A stretch of DNA of 64,000 nt from Thiobacillus sp. 0-1251 (GCA_001899305.1 MKWL01000021.1:300227-364226), one strand, 5' to 3'; shown: positions 27,679 to 37,957, counted from the stretch's first letter. The notes: generated from the letters alone by a model not told the origin. Program-made: numbers and translations.

Positions 27679-27734
27679 GAGGGGTGAAGGGTGAGACATT
27701 AGGCGCTCACTCCATTCCTCACCCCTTACCCCTC
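27679..27734 (+). repeat. Imperfect inverted repeat between infB and rbfA
   Basis: Arm 27679-27695 (purine-rich GAGGGGTGA-type units) pairs with 27718-27734 at all but two positions, with a loop of about 22 nt. No T run follows, so it may be an mRNA stabiliser or processing site rather than a terminator. Confidence 0.6.
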
Positions 27735-27750
27735 ACTCCTACCCCTATTT

Positions 27751-28125
27751 ATGCCGAAGGACTTTCCCAGAGCACGCCGCGTCGCCGACCAGATCCAGCG
27801 CGAACTGCCGGAATTGATCCGGCAGGAAGTGAAGGATCCGCGCGTCGGCATGCTGACCATCACCGAGGTGGAGGTCAACCGCGACATGGAGTTCGCCAAG
27901 GTCTACTTCACCACGCTGGGCGGCCAGGCCGAGCATGACGCCTGCCTGCAGGGCCTGCAGCGCGCCAGCGGCTTCCTGCGGTCGCAGCTGTCGCACCGCA
28001 TGCAGCTGCGCGTGGTGCCCAAGCTGACCTTCGTCTACGACCGTTCGGTCGAACGCGGCATCGAACTCACCCAACTGATCGAATCGGCCGTCGCCGAAGA
28101 CGCCAAACACCCGAAAGACGAGTGA
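27751..28125 (+). CDS. rbfA: 30S ribosome-binding factor A
   Basis: A 124-residue KH-like protein that aids 16S rRNA 5' end maturation. Family motifs are 'RARRVADQIQRELPELI', 'DPRVGMLTITEVEVNRD' and 'LRVVPKLTFVYDRSVERG'. The end shares bases with the GTG of truB (GTGA), so the two are translationally coupled. Confidence 0.97.
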   Translation: MPKDFPRARRVADQIQRELPELIRQEVKDPRVGMLTITEVEVNRDMEFAKVYFTTLGGQAEHDACLQGLQRASGFLRSQLSHRMQLRVVPKLTFVYDRSVERGIELTQLIESAVAEDAKHPKDE

Positions 28126-29018
28126 AACCCGCCCGCCAGATCGTCGATGGCGTGCTGCTGCTGAACAAGCCGGTCGGCATTACCTCCAACGCCGCGCTGC
28201 AAAAAGCCAAGTGGCTGCTCAACGCCAAAAAGGCGGGGCACACCGGTACCCTCGACCCCTTCGCCGACGGTCTGCTGCCGCTGTGTTTCGGTGAAGCCAC
28301 CAAGTTTTCCGCCTACCTGCTCGACGCCGACAAGCGCTATCGCGCCGTGCTGCAACTCGGCGTCACCACCGCGACCGGCGATCCGGAAGGCGAGGTGCTC
28401 GACACGCGTGAGGTGGCGGTCGGCTGCGACGACATTGCCGCAGTGCTGCCGCGCTTCCTGGGCGAGATCGAGCAGATCCCGCCCATGCACTCGGCGCTCA
28501 AGCATCAGGGGCGCCCGCTTTACGAATATGCGCGCGCCGGGATCGAAATCGAACGCCCGCCGCGCAAGGTCACGATCCGCGCGCTGGAGATGGTCGAATG
28601 CGCCCCGCCGCGCGTGGTGCTGGATGTGCAATGCACGGCGGGCACCTATATCCGTACCCTGGCGCAGGATATCGGCGCCGCATTGGGATGCGGCGCCCAC
28701 CTCACCGCGCTGACGCGCACCGCAGCCGGCGGGTTCAGCCTGGATCAGGCCCACGCGCTGGCCGGTCTGGACGCGCTCGACGCCGGCCAGCGTGCCGCCC
28801 TCCTGCAGCCCGCAGACTGTCTCGTGGCCCATCTGCCGGCCTTGCAACTTGACGAAGCCGAGACCACGGCCGTGTGCCAGGGACGCAGCATTGCGCATTC
28901 CACCCCGCACGCCGGGCTGGTGCGCCTCTATACGCCTGCAAACCGCTTTCTCGGCCTGGCCCAGGCTGACGCCGGCCAGCTGGTCCCCCGCCGCCTGATC
29001 GCCACCCAACAGACTTGA
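28122..29018 (+). CDS. truB: tRNA pseudouridine(55) synthase TruB
   Basis: A 298-residue enzyme making the universal pseudouridine of the tRNA T loop. The catalytic Asp is in 'GHTGTLDPFADGLLP'. 'LNKPVGITSN' opens the fold, and 'CTAGTYIRTLAQDIG' is the RNA-binding motif. The C-terminus is a PUA-like domain (about residues 245-298). It starts at GTG 28122, overlapping the rbfA stop. Confidence 0.97.
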   Translation: MKPARQIVDGVLLLNKPVGITSNAALQKAKWLLNAKKAGHTGTLDPFADGLLPLCFGEATKFSAYLLDADKRYRAVLQLGVTTATGDPEGEVLDTREVAVGCDDIAAVLPRFLGEIEQIPPMHSALKHQGRPLYEYARAGIEIERPPRKVTIRALEMVECAPPRVVLDVQCTAGTYIRTLAQDIGAALGCGAHLTALTRTAAGGFSLDQAHALAGLDALDAGQRAALLQPADCLVAHLPALQLDEAETTAVCQGRSIAHSTPHAGLVRLYTPANRFLGLAQADAGQLVPRRLIATQQT

Positions 29019-29044
29019 GTTGCACGCCTCTTTCCACGTAAAAT
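29015..29044 (+). promoter_or_regulatory. Putative rpsO promoter
   Basis: TTGAGT (29015-29020) and TAAAAT (29039-29044) have 18-bp spacing in the 90-bp gap between truB and rpsO. The leader to the rpsO ATG is about 60 nt, as expected for a message autoregulated by S15. Confidence 0.55.
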
Positions 29045-29108
29045 ACGCGGTTTCCCCCCGAACGTGTCCCGCTCAGCCGCAGGCCACGCGATTTCAAAGG
29101 AGTACACC

Positions 29109-29378
29109 ATGGCTGTGAATACCGCGCAAAAAGCGCAAATCGTCCAGGATTACCAACGCGCCGCCGCCGACACCGGCTCACCCGAAGTGCAGGTTGCCCT
29201 GCTGACGGCTCGCATCAACGACCTGACCGGCCATTTCAAGGCCAACATCAAGGATCACCACTCGCGTCGTGGTCTGCTGAAGATGGTGAGCCGCCGCCGC
29301 AAGCTGCTCGACTACCTGAAGCGCACCAACCTCGAAGGCTACAAGACCCTGATCGATCGCCTCGGTCTGCGCAAGTAA
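29109..29378 (+). CDS. rpsO: 30S ribosomal protein S15
   Basis: An 89-residue all-helical protein binding the 16S central domain. Diagnostic segments are '[16 protein letters not shown]', '[22 protein letters not shown]' (in part) and 'LIDRLGLRK' at the end. Length is exact for the family. A strong AAAGGAG site lies 8 bp before the ATG. The rpsO-pnp pairing is conserved in proteobacteria. Confidence 0.99.
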   Translation: MAVNTAQKAQIVQDYQRAAADTGSPEVQVALLTARINDLTGHFKANIKDHHSRRGLLKMVSRRRKLLDYLKRTNLEGYKTLIDRLGLRK

Positions 29379-29473
29379 TCCCTGCAGAGCCACTGTGATG
29401 ATCCGGCACCCTGCTGCACCGGCGCTGTCTGTATCAGAGCTGTGGATGGGGCGTATTGCCCCCTGAATTTCGC

Positions 29474-29499
29474 ACGCCCCGCTTCTGCGGGGCGTTTTT
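29474..29499 (+). terminator. Rho-independent terminator between rpsO and pnp
   Basis: A 9-bp perfect stem (29474-29482 with 29487-29495), TTCT loop and five T lie 19 bp before the pnp start. In related bacteria this region also contains the RNase III site for pnp autoregulation; whether this stem has that role is not known. Confidence 0.85.
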
Positions 29500-29517
29500 G
29501 CTTTGAAAGGAACTCGT

Positions 29518-31641
<2,124 letters not shown>

Positions 31642-31666
31642 CCACGCTGTTTGTCGCCACAGAAAG

Positions 31667-31691
31667 CCGCGCTCAAGGGCGCGGTTTTTTT
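31667..31691 (+). terminator. Terminator after pnp (probably used from both strands)
   Basis: A 6-bp perfect GC stem (31667-31672 with 31679-31684) is followed by seven T. The last T bases overlap the stop codon of the convergent kinase gene. Confidence 0.88.
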
Positions 31692-33084
31692 ATGCCTGTG
31701 CGGGTGCCGCAGGAAACAGGACGTTCACGACCAGACCCACACCCTCTGCCCCTGTTCCCAGGCTCACCTGTGCGCCATGCAAATGGGCGATTCGCTGGAC
31801 GATGGTCAGGCCGAGTCCGGCACCCTCCACGCTGCCCGACAGCCGATGGAATGGCGAAAAGGCTGCGGCACGCTGCGACTCCGGGATACCCGGCCCGTTG
31901 TCCGCCACCTGCCAGATCACGCCCTGTTCGGAACGCCGGACCGTCAGCATGATGCGCGTGCCGCCATACCGCAAGGCATTGTCGATCAGGTTCGCGAGCA
32001 TTTCCCGCAGCAATTGCGCATCGCCCATCACCCAGGCCTCGCTGTCCTTCATGTCGAAACCAATCTCCACCCCGCTGGCCAAGGCCCGCGGAACCCACTC
32101 CCGCGCAACTTCCCGCACCACGTCCACGCCATCCAGCCGGTTCAGGCGCAAGGTGTTTTCCGCCGCATCGACACGCGCCAGAATGAGCAGCTTCTGCACC
32201 AGATCGCCCATGGTCCGGGTCGACTGGGCAATACGCGACAACGCATGCTGGGCATCCTCGTGTCGCGCGCCGGCCAGCGCTGCCTCGGCTTGCGCGCGGA
32301 TGCCCGCGATCGGCGTGCGGAGCTGATGCGCGGCGTCCGCGACGAAACGCGATTGCGACTCCACCGCTTCGGACAGGCGCTGCAGCAGCGAATTGATTTC
32401 ATCCAGAAACGGGCGCAGCTCGGCGGGGGTCTCTCCCAGAGGAACCGGGCTCAGATCGAACGCCTGCCGCGCCGACAGCCGGTCGCGCAGCCGGCTCAGC
32501 GGCTCGAGCCCCTTCCGCACGCCATAGGCGATGGCGATCGCCGCAGTCAGGGTCATCAGCAGCATCGGAATCACGATCGCCAGCGTGGCACGTTCGGCCA
32601 TGGCCGAACGGTGCGACAGCGTCTCGCCCACCTGGACCAGGGCGGTCCCACGCGCACTCGTGCCTTTGAGCGAAAGTCCAAAAGCAGCCACCCTGACCTT
32701 CTCGCCGTCCTTGATGCCGTCATAGACGACCAACTGGCCCGGCCGGATATCCTGATGGTCAGGAAGCCGCGGCATATCCTGCTCGCCGTCGATGACACGT
32801 CCGGCCGGATTGGTAATGCTGTGGAACAGCAAATCCTCCTGGTCGAACACCAGCAATTCGCGCGCGGCAACCGGCAGGTCCACCTGCACCTGCCCCTGCA
32901 TGACCTCGACCCGATCGGCCAGCGCGAACGTACGCCGGATCAGCGATCGGTCAAACGCCGCATTGATGAAGTACTGGCTGGAGAAATAGGCGATCACCCA
33001 CAACAGAATGAACAGCGGCAGCATCATCGACAGCATGCGGACGATCAACTGCCGCCGCAGGCTTGTCTGGCCTTCCCCGTTCAA
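31690..33084 (-). CDS. Sensor histidine kinase, QseC-like
   Basis: A 464-residue kinase with an N-terminal helix (about 16-36), a periplasmic 2CSK_N-type sensor region (about 37-160), a second helix ('LAIVIPMLLMTLTAAIAIAYG'), a HAMP-like linker, the H box 'FVADAAHQLRTPIAGI', the N box 'LIDNALRYGG', and G boxes 'DNGPGIPE' and 'GAGLGLTIV'. It starts at TTG 33084, whose last bases overlap the TGA of the regulator gene, so the pair is translationally coupled. QseC/TctE-like by pattern; the signal is unknown. Confidence 0.93.
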   Translation of the reverse strand: MNGEGQTSLRRQLIVRMLSMMLPLFILLWVIAYFSSQYFINAAFDRSLIRRTFALADRVEVMQGQVQVDLPVAARELLVFDQEDLLFHSITNPAGRVIDGEQDMPRLPDHQDIRPGQLVVYDGIKDGEKVRVAAFGLSLKGTSARGTALVQVGETLSHRSAMAERATLAIVIPMLLMTLTAAIAIAYGVRKGLEPLSRLRDRLSARQAFDLSPVPLGETPAELRPFLDEINSLLQRLSEAVESQSRFVADAAHQLRTPIAGIRAQAEAALAGARHEDAQHALSRIAQSTRTMGDLVQKLLILARVDAAENTLRLNRLDGVDVVREVAREWVPRALASGVEIGFDMKDSEAWVMGDAQLLREMLANLIDNALRYGGTRIMLTVRRSEQGVIWQVADNGPGIPESQRAAAFSPFHRLSGSVEGAGLGLTIVQRIAHLHGAQVSLGTGAEGVGLVVNVLFPAAPAQA

Positions 33085-33749
33085 CGCTCGGCTTCCAGCA
33101 GATAGCCCAGGCCGCGCAGTGTGCGTATCACCACGCCGGAACCCTCGAGTTTGCGGCGCAGGCGATGGATATAGACTTCCACCGCGTTGTCGCCTACGCC
33201 GTCATCCCATCCCGTCAGACGATCCGCGATCGCCTCCTTGGCCGTCACACGCCCGGCATGGCTGAGCAGAATTTCGAGCACCTCCACCTCGCGAGCCGAC
33301 AACACCAACGGCGTCTCGTCGACGCTGGCCTGCCGCTTCACGCTGTCGAAACAGAAGCGGCCCATGCGAATCTGGGTATCGGCCACGCCATGCGCCCGCC
33401 GCAACAAGGCGCGCAGCCGCGCCAGCAATTCATCCAGCGCAAACGGTTTCAGCAGATAATCGTCCGCGCCCGCATCGAGACCGCGCACGCGATCCTCCAC
33501 CGTATCGCGTGCGGTGAGGACCATCACCGGCAGGGTTGCGCCGCGTTTGCGCGCATTGCGCAACACCTCCAGGCCTTCCCGTCGCGGCAGCCCCAGATCG
33601 AGCAGCATGGCGTCGTAGGCATAGGTCTTCAGCGCGGTCTCGGCCTGCACCCCATCGCGGCTCCAATCAACCGCGAAGCCTGCCTGCCGGACCGCCAGCA
33701 TGACGGCCTCACCCAGGGTCGGATCATCTTCCACGAGCAGGATCTTCAT
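33081..33749 (-). CDS. OmpR-family response regulator, QseB-like
   Basis: A 222-residue regulator. The receiver domain has E7-D8-D9, phospho-acceptor D51 ('AMLLDLGLP') and 'ADDYLLKPFALDEL'; the winged helix ends 'VEVYIHRLRRKLEGSG' and 'IRTLRGLGYLLE'. ATG 33749 starts exactly at the fold; an upstream GTG would add six residues. It is divergent from a small exported-protein gene, and the shared 170-bp region holds paired TAAG sites that could be its operator. Confidence 0.95.
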   Translation of the reverse strand: MKILLVEDDPTLGEAVMLAVRQAGFAVDWSRDGVQAETALKTYAYDAMLLDLGLPRREGLEVLRNARKRGATLPVMVLTARDTVEDRVRGLDAGADDYLLKPFALDELLARLRALLRRAHGVADTQIRMGRFCFDSVKRQASVDETPLVLSAREVEVLEILLSHAGRVTAKEAIADRLTGWDDGVGDNAVEVYIHRLRRKLEGSGVVIRTLRGLGYLLEAER

Positions 33750-33827
33750 GCTTGAAGTCTGACACAAACTCAGGCCATCCGGCCTTCAGTCCATCGCGAA
33801 TAACAATGTTCTCATCGGGCGAATTCG

Positions 33828-33842
33828 TAAGGTTCATGTAAG
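33828..33842 (+). promoter_or_regulatory. Candidate response-regulator operator (TAAG direct repeats 11 bp apart)
   Basis: TAAG at 33828-33831 and again at 33839-33842 are exactly one helical turn apart (11 bp start to start), inside longer half-matches ('TTCGTAAG', 'CATGTAAG'). PmrA/QseB-type regulators bind such direct repeats. The site lies between the divergent regulator gene and the small exported-protein gene. Confidence 0.5.
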
Positions 33843-33919
33843 TATCGCACCGCATAGTGCCCTCCATGCAGTCGCAATCAGTGGCCGCATATCTTTCACT
33901 TGATCATATGGAGAAACTC

Positions 33920-34153
33920 ATGAACAAACTGCTGTCTTCCCTGGTTGCCGCTACGATTGCCGGCGCTTTCAGCCTGTCCGCCATGGCTGCCGATGCAGCA
34001 CCCGCCGCACCTGCTGGCGCCACCGCCGCAGAAAAGCCCGCTGCCGCGCCCAAGGCCAAGAAGCACGTCAAGAAGCATGTCAAGAAGCACGCTGCCAAAA
34101 AAGCTGAAGAGAAAAAGTCTGACGCTGCCGCTCCGGCCGAGTCCGCGAAGTAA
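33920..34153 (+). CDS. Small exported Ala/Lys-rich protein
   Basis: A 77-residue protein. A clear signal peptide ('LLSSLVAATIAGAFSLSAMA') is followed by a low-complexity mature part: Ala/Pro-rich, then 'KAKKHVKKHVKKHAAKK' with repeated Lys-Lys-His units, then an acidic Ala-rich tail. This composition resembles acid-shock (Asr-like) and other small basic periplasmic proteins, but there is no domain to prove it. A GGAG site precedes ATG 33920. It is divergent from, and possibly controlled by, the QseB-like regulator. Confidence 0.8.
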   Translation: MNKLLSSLVAATIAGAFSLSAMAADAAPAAPAGATAAEKPAAAPKAKKHVKKHVKKHAAKKAEEKKSDAAAPAESAK

Positions 34154-34167
34154 TTCTTCAAGGGCAC

Positions 34168-34198
34168 AAAAAACCGCGCTCTCGGGCGCGGTTTTTTT
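34168..34198 (+). terminator. Bidirectional terminator
   Basis: A 9-bp stem (34171-34179 with 34186-34194) has an A run before it and seven T after it. It serves the small exported-protein gene and the convergent 147-residue gene, whose stop codon lies at its edge. Confidence 0.88.
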
Positions 34199-34640
34199 AT
34201 ACCGTACTGGCGAGAAACGATTGCCACCAGCGTTTGCGCTGGCCGGTCACCACCCCGTGCATCTCGAGTTCACGCGGCGGCGTGCGGCTCATCAGCCAGC
34301 CTGGAAGGATCGATGACTTGGTTGAGCTCGACCCGCACGAACTGCCGAGATGGTTGGGGTCATAGATCTTGATGAAGTTGGGCGCATCCAGGTTGTCCGC
34401 ATACACAATCGCGCAGTAATCCTCGTGATGCTCGCGCCGCAGCAATTCATCCAGTTCGCGCATGAACTGCTGTACCTTGTCGGCGGCAGCCGGCTCCGCA
34501 GGGACATCCTGCCCCACCGCATAGAGATACCAGCCCGCTCCGGTGTCCACCTTTTGCCAGAACGACGTCAACTGGTCCCAGCGCATCACACTGTACAGCA
34601 GCCCGTTGTAATAACGGTCGAATTCGTCGAGGTCTGCCAT
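34197..34640 (-). CDS. Conserved hypothetical protein
   Basis: A 147-residue protein, probably cytosolic, with no signal peptide. The N-terminus 'DEFDRYYNGLLYSVMRWDQ' and the Trp/Tyr-rich 'GAGWYLYAVGQDVP' segment look well structured, and the protein has a Ser/Cys-rich patch ('GSSCGSSSTKSS') near residue 105. I recall similar hypothetical proteins in other betaproteobacteria, but no function. It is downstream of dksA on the same strand with a 105-bp gap. Confidence 0.75.
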   Translation of the reverse strand: MADLDEFDRYYNGLLYSVMRWDQLTSFWQKVDTGAGWYLYAVGQDVPAEPAAADKVQQFMRELDELLRREHHEDYCAIVYADNLDAPNFIKIYDPNHLGSSCGSSSTKSSILPGWLMSRTPPRELEMHGVVTGQRKRWWQSFLASTV

Positions 34641-34717
34641 GGCTCTCTCCGCAGCGAGTCTGGTGGGGCGACGGGACGCCGCCGGTTTATTCTGCTACAC
34701 GCCAGGCGCCCTGAACA

Positions 34718-34765
34718 GGCGACCTGGCGCTACTTCTTCTTGTTGTTATTTGGCGACCTGGCGCT
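34718..34765. repeat. 14-bp direct repeat across the 3' end of dksA
   Basis: The sequence GGCGACCTGGCGCT occurs at 34718-34731 (after the dksA stop) and at 34752-34765 (inside its last codons). The outer copy also pairs with an inverted copy of CGCCAGG near 34700, giving a hairpin that may act as the dksA terminator. A small tandem duplication of the gene end is a simple explanation. Confidence 0.5.
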
Positions 34766-35165
34766 CGCGGATTTCCTCGAGCGTCTTGCAGTCGATGCAC
34801 AGCGTCGCCGTCGGGCGTGCCTGCAGGCGCTCCAGCCCGATTTCGACCCCGCAGGATTCACAGTAGCCGTAATCCCCGGCGTCGATCTTGGCGATGGTCT
34901 CGTTGATTTTCTTGATCAGCTTGCGCTCCCGGTCACGATTGCGCAGTTCCAGCGCCATGTCGGACTCCTGAGTGGCGCGATCATTGGGGTCGGCGAAAAC
35001 CGTCTGCTCGTCCTGCATGGAATGCAGGGTGGTATCGATATCCTGCGACAGTTCGGCTTTCCAGGCTTCGAGCATTTTGCGAAAATGCGCGAGCTGTTTC
35101 GCGTTCATGTATTCTTCGCCCTTCTTGGCCTTGTAAGGCTCGAAGCGCATCAAAGTTTCAGCCAT
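34746..35165 (-). CDS. dksA: RNA polymerase-binding transcription factor DksA
   Basis: A 139-residue coiled-coil protein that works with ppGpp to reset rRNA and amino-acid gene transcription. The coiled-coil tip has the functional Asp-x-x-Asp/Ala region ('[19 protein letters not shown]'). The zinc finger is complete: CX2CX17CX2C in '[10 protein letters not shown]' to 'LCIDCK'. The ATG at 35165 starts the family N-terminus; an upstream in-frame start would add a non-conserved tail. It is divergent from the CbbY-like gene. Confidence 0.97.
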   Translation of the reverse strand: MAETLMRFEPYKAKKGEEYMNAKQLAHFRKMLEAWKAELSQDIDTTLHSMQDEQTVFADPNDRATQESDMALELRNRDRERKLIKKINETIAKIDAGDYGYCESCGVEIGLERLQARPTATLCIDCKTLEEIRERQVAK

Positions 35166-35255
35166 CTCGTTCTCTGTTCTCTTTGAAAATTTCGGTCTAA
35201 TCCGGGCCAAGCCCAACCTGCTTTAATATCAGAATCGCTTACGCGCCGCAACCAT

Positions 35256-36014
35256 ATGACACTACACGCCCTACTCTTCGACGTGGACGGCACGCTTGCC
35301 GACACCGAACGCGACGGCCACCGGCCCGCCTTCAACCAGGCCTTTGCCGACGCCGGTCTCGACTGGCACTGGGACGTCGCGCTCTACGGCAAACTGCTTG
35401 CCGTCACCGGCGGCAAGGAGCGGATGAAGCACTATATCGACCACTTCCGGCCGGACTATAGGAAGCCGGACAATTTCGACGAACTGGTGGCCGAACTGCA
35501 CAAGGCCAAGACCCGAATTTACAGTGCGCTGGCCGCGCAAGGCGGCATTCCCATGCGCCCCGGGGTCAAGCGCCTGCTGGTCGAGGCGCGTGCCGCCGGC
35601 CTGCGCCTGGCGATCGCCACCACCACGACGCCGGAAAACGTCACCGTACTGCTGGAACATAGCCTGGGCGCCGGCACCCAGGACTGGTTCGAAGTGATCG
35701 CGGCGGGCGACATCGTGCCGGCGAAGAAACCCGCGCCCGACATCTATCACTACGCGCTGGAGAAAATGGGCCTTGCCGCCGCCGACTGCCTGGCGTTCGA
35801 GGATTCGGAGAATGGCCTGCGCGCGAGCCTGGGCGCCGGCCTGAAAACGCTAGTGACGGTCAACGACTACACGCTGGATCACGATTTCACCGGCGCGGCC
35901 GTCGTGCTCTCCGATCTCGGCGAACCCGGTGCGCCAAACCAGCGACTCGCCGGGGCCGAACTCAGCCAGCCGTTCGTCGATGTGGCGTATTTAAGGGCAC
36001 TACACCAGGGCTAA
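35256..36014 (+). CDS. HAD phosphatase, CbbY/CbbZ/Gph subfamily
   Basis: A 252-residue haloacid-dehalogenase hydrolase. Motif I is 'LLFDVDGTLADTERDGH' (nucleophile and acid/base Asp); a helical cap follows, then motif II 'AIATTTTPEN', the motif III Lys in 'AKKPAPDIY' and motif IV 'AFEDSENGLRA'. The 'ADTERDGHR' start is typical of CbbY, which removes xylulose-1,5-bisphosphate, an inhibitor of Rubisco. In a carbon-fixing host that would be its job; no Rubisco gene is in the window, so this is inference. Confidence 0.88.
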   Translation: MTLHALLFDVDGTLADTERDGHRPAFNQAFADAGLDWHWDVALYGKLLAVTGGKERMKHYIDHFRPDYRKPDNFDELVAELHKAKTRIYSALAAQGGIPMRPGVKRLLVEARAAGLRLAIATTTTPENVTVLLEHSLGAGTQDWFEVIAAGDIVPAKKPAPDIYHYALEKMGLAAADCLAFEDSENGLRASLGAGLKTLVTVNDYTLDHDFTGAAVVLSDLGEPGAPNQRLAGAELSQPFVDVAYLRALHQG

Positions 36015-36020
36015 TCCCCT

Positions 36021-36875
36021 TCAGGGGTTATGCATCAGCGCGGCTTCGAGCGTGTTTTCCAGCAGGGTCGCGACGGTCATCGGTCCCACCCCGCCGGGCA
36101 CCGGCGTGATCCAGCTGGCGCGTTCGACTGCGGTATTGAAATCGACGTCGCCGACCAGCTTGCCGTCGGGCAGGCGGTTGATGCCGACGTCGATCACGAT
36201 CGCGCTCTCGCGCACCCAGTCACCCGGGATCATGCGTGGCCGCCCCACCCCCACCACCAGGATTTCGGCGGAACGCACGAAGCTCTCGAGGTCGCGGGTG
36301 GCGCTATGGCATACGGTGATCGTGCAGCCTGCAAGCAGAAGCTCCAGGCTCATCGGCCGGCCGACGATGTTGGACGCGCCGACCATCACCGCATTCTTGC
36401 CACGCAGCTCCTCGCCGGTAGCGCGCAGCAGCGTCATGATGCCGCGCGGCGTGGACGGACGCAGCGTCGGCATCTTCACCGCCAGCCGGCCGATGTTGTA
36501 GGGGTGGAAGCCGTCGACGTCCTTGTCCGGGCGGATGCGCTCGATCACCGTCTCGGCATCGATGTGCGCCGGCAGCGGCAGTTGCACCAGGATGCCGTCG
36601 ATGGCCGGGTCGGCGTTCAGCGTGTCGATCAGCGCCAGCAGCTGGTCCTGCGTGGTTGCGCTGGGCAGGTCGTGCGACACGCTGGTGACGGCGGCCCGCT
36701 CGCAGGCGCGCTTCTTGTTGCGCACGTACACGGCCGAAGCGGCATCGTCGCCGACCAGGATCACCGCCAGGCCGGGCCGGCGTTTGCCCTGCGCCTCGCG
36801 TTCGGCCACCTTGTCGTGGACCACTGCGAGGATGGTGTCGGCCATGGCCTTGCCGTCGAGGATACGTGCGCTCAT
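36021..36875 (-). CDS. folD: Bifunctional methylene-THF dehydrogenase/methenyl-THF cyclohydrolase
   Basis: A 284-residue cytosolic enzyme interconverting one-carbon folates with NADP. Signatures: '[14 protein letters not shown]' with the catalytic Lys region, '[13 protein letters not shown]', '[14 protein letters not shown]', the nucleotide-binding '[16 protein letters not shown]', and the ending '[19 protein letters not shown]'. ATG 36875 gives the standard N-terminus; a start at 36959 would overlap the tRNA promoter region. It converges with the phosphatase gene, leaving 6 bp. Confidence 0.97.
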   Translation of the reverse strand: MSARILDGKAMADTILAVVHDKVAEREAQGKRRPGLAVILVGDDAASAVYVRNKKRACERAAVTSVSHDLPSATTQDQLLALIDTLNADPAIDGILVQLPLPAHIDAETVIERIRPDKDVDGFHPYNIGRLAVKMPTLRPSTPRGIMTLLRATGEELRGKNAVMVGASNIVGRPMSLELLLAGCTITVCHSATRDLESFVRSAEILVVGVGRPRMIPGDWVRESAIVIDVGINRLPDGKLVGDVDFNTAVERASWITPVPGGVGPMTVATLLENTLEAALMHNP

Positions 36876-36938
36876 CAAGACAACCCTGAAGCAAAAGGGT
36901 GATTTTCCCGGAAACCCCCCCTCCGACTCAAGCGAAAA

Positions 36939-36967
36939 TTGACCCGGCCGATTCGCCAAGGTATAGT
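36939..36967 (+). promoter_or_regulatory. Promoter of the Pro-Arg-His tRNA operon
   Basis: TTGACC (36939-36944), a 17-bp spacer and TATAGT (36962-36967) sit 48 bp before tRNA-Pro. Confidence 0.85.
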
Positions 36968-37014
36968 CTCGCCTCTCCGAAATGCGCCCGGAATGCCGGA
37001 CGCCGATAGGATTT

Positions 37015-37091
<77 letters not shown>

Positions 37092-37130
37092 CCCCCAGAC
37101 AGTAAGTGATAGTGCCCGAGAAGTGAGTCT

Positions 37131-37207
37131 CTGCCCGTAGCTCAACTGGATAGAGCACCAGCCTTCTAAGCTGGGGGTTACAGGTTCGATTCCTGTCGGG
37201 CAGGCCA
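37131..37207 (+). tRNA. tRNA-Arg (anticodon TCT)
   Basis: A 77-nt cloverleaf with encoded CCA. The acceptor CTGCCCG pairs with CGGGCAG, and the anticodon loop CTTCTAA gives TCT. Confidence 0.96.
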
Positions 37208-37242
37208 AGGTTTTCGTTGCCAGCCTTGCTGGCGACAACAAT

Positions 37243-37319
37243 GGTGGATGTAGCTCAGTTGGTAGAGTCCAGGATTGTGATTCCTGTTGTCGTGGGTTCG
37301 AGTCCCATCATCCACCCCA
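37243..37319 (+). tRNA. tRNA-His (anticodon GTG), integration target of the island
   Basis: A cloverleaf with the extra 5' G (position -1, base 37243) facing the C73 discriminator, as is unique to tRNA-His. The acceptor GTGGATG pairs with CATCCAC, the anticodon is GTG, and CCA is encoded. The gene is intact, but everything from within the anticodon stem to one base past CCA is repeated exactly at 50867-50915, so its present 3' part was probably brought in by the island. Confidence 0.96.
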
Positions 37320-37320
37320 C
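37272..37320 (+). repeat. Left attachment repeat (49 bp) inside tRNA-His
   Basis: This is identical over all 49 bases to 50867-50915. It covers the anticodon stem-loop, variable region, T arm and acceptor 3' strand plus CCA and one further base. Sequence differs immediately outside on both sides. Confidence 0.93.
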
Positions 37321-37324
37321 TAAT

Positions 37325-37885
37325 TCAAGGCATTTGCCGATAGCACCCGCTAACTTTTGTAAGATGGCGGGTGCTTTTTGTCCTCCAGCGACAATTCGGA
37401 CCACAGCCGATGGTCTCGCCGTTGGGGGCGGTGACGCTGGCGAGCCGCCCGGTGGGGTCGTAGCTCATGCTGGCCATGTGGCCGTCGCTGTCTTCGACCA
37501 TGGCGAGGCGCCCGCCGGGGGTCCAGGTGTAGGTGAGCTCTTTGGCAATCTCCATGCCGGGCCGGCTGTCGGTGACGCTTCTCAGGCGCTTGGCGGAATC
37601 GTAGTCGTAGGCGACGACGAGCTGGCTGGAGCCGTTCTTCGTTTCGGCATGGGTGACGAGGCCGAGGGCATTACGGGTGTAGACGGCGGTCTGGCCGTTG
37701 GTGCCAGGGACGCTGCGGGATTTGAGCTGGCCCTGGGTTTCACCGGGATTGGTCTTGCTGCCCCAGGCGTAGACGGTGGTCTGGCCGGCGGCGATCTGGA
37801 CCGGGGTCTGGCTGGATGTCAGCTGGTTGTGGACGTTCCAGTTCCATTTCCAGGTGTGATTCAGGGCGTCGGTTTCGGTGATCTG
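37325..37885 (-). pseudogene. Truncated second copy of the Rhs/YD-repeat core
   Basis: Bases 37409-37885 are a diverged but clear copy (roughly 85% by eye) of 40208-40690 in the big Rhs gene, same strand. The frame is open and reads 'ETDALNHTWKWNWNVHNQL', 'GETQGQLKSR', then 'KELTYTWTPGGRLAMVEDSD'. At 37409 similarity stops abruptly and the frame runs through 28 unrelated codons to a stop at 37325, beside the tRNA. It has no start of its own, no tip domain and no Rhs hyperconserved end. It is best read as an orphan or displaced core fragment left from an earlier Rhs gene, cut at the island edge. Confidence 0.8.
37342..37379 (+). terminator. Terminator after tRNA-His
   Basis: A 9-bp perfect stem (37342-37350 with 37367-37375) with a 16-nt loop and five T, oriented with the tRNA operon. 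It lies just inside the island, so the element supplies a terminator to the restored tRNA gene. Confidence 0.85.
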
Positions 37886-37957
37886 GCTGTCGAGGTTAGT
37901 CTTGCTTTGGCAGATTAAGCGGCTGTCGTTCGCCTATTTCGCCAACTGGGAAGGAGT

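Noticed and set aside
37217-37918. Plus-strand open frame running through tRNA-His into the Rhs fragment
   Set aside because: It overlaps a functional tRNA and a terminator and is the reverse of Rhs-derived sequence, so it is not a gene.
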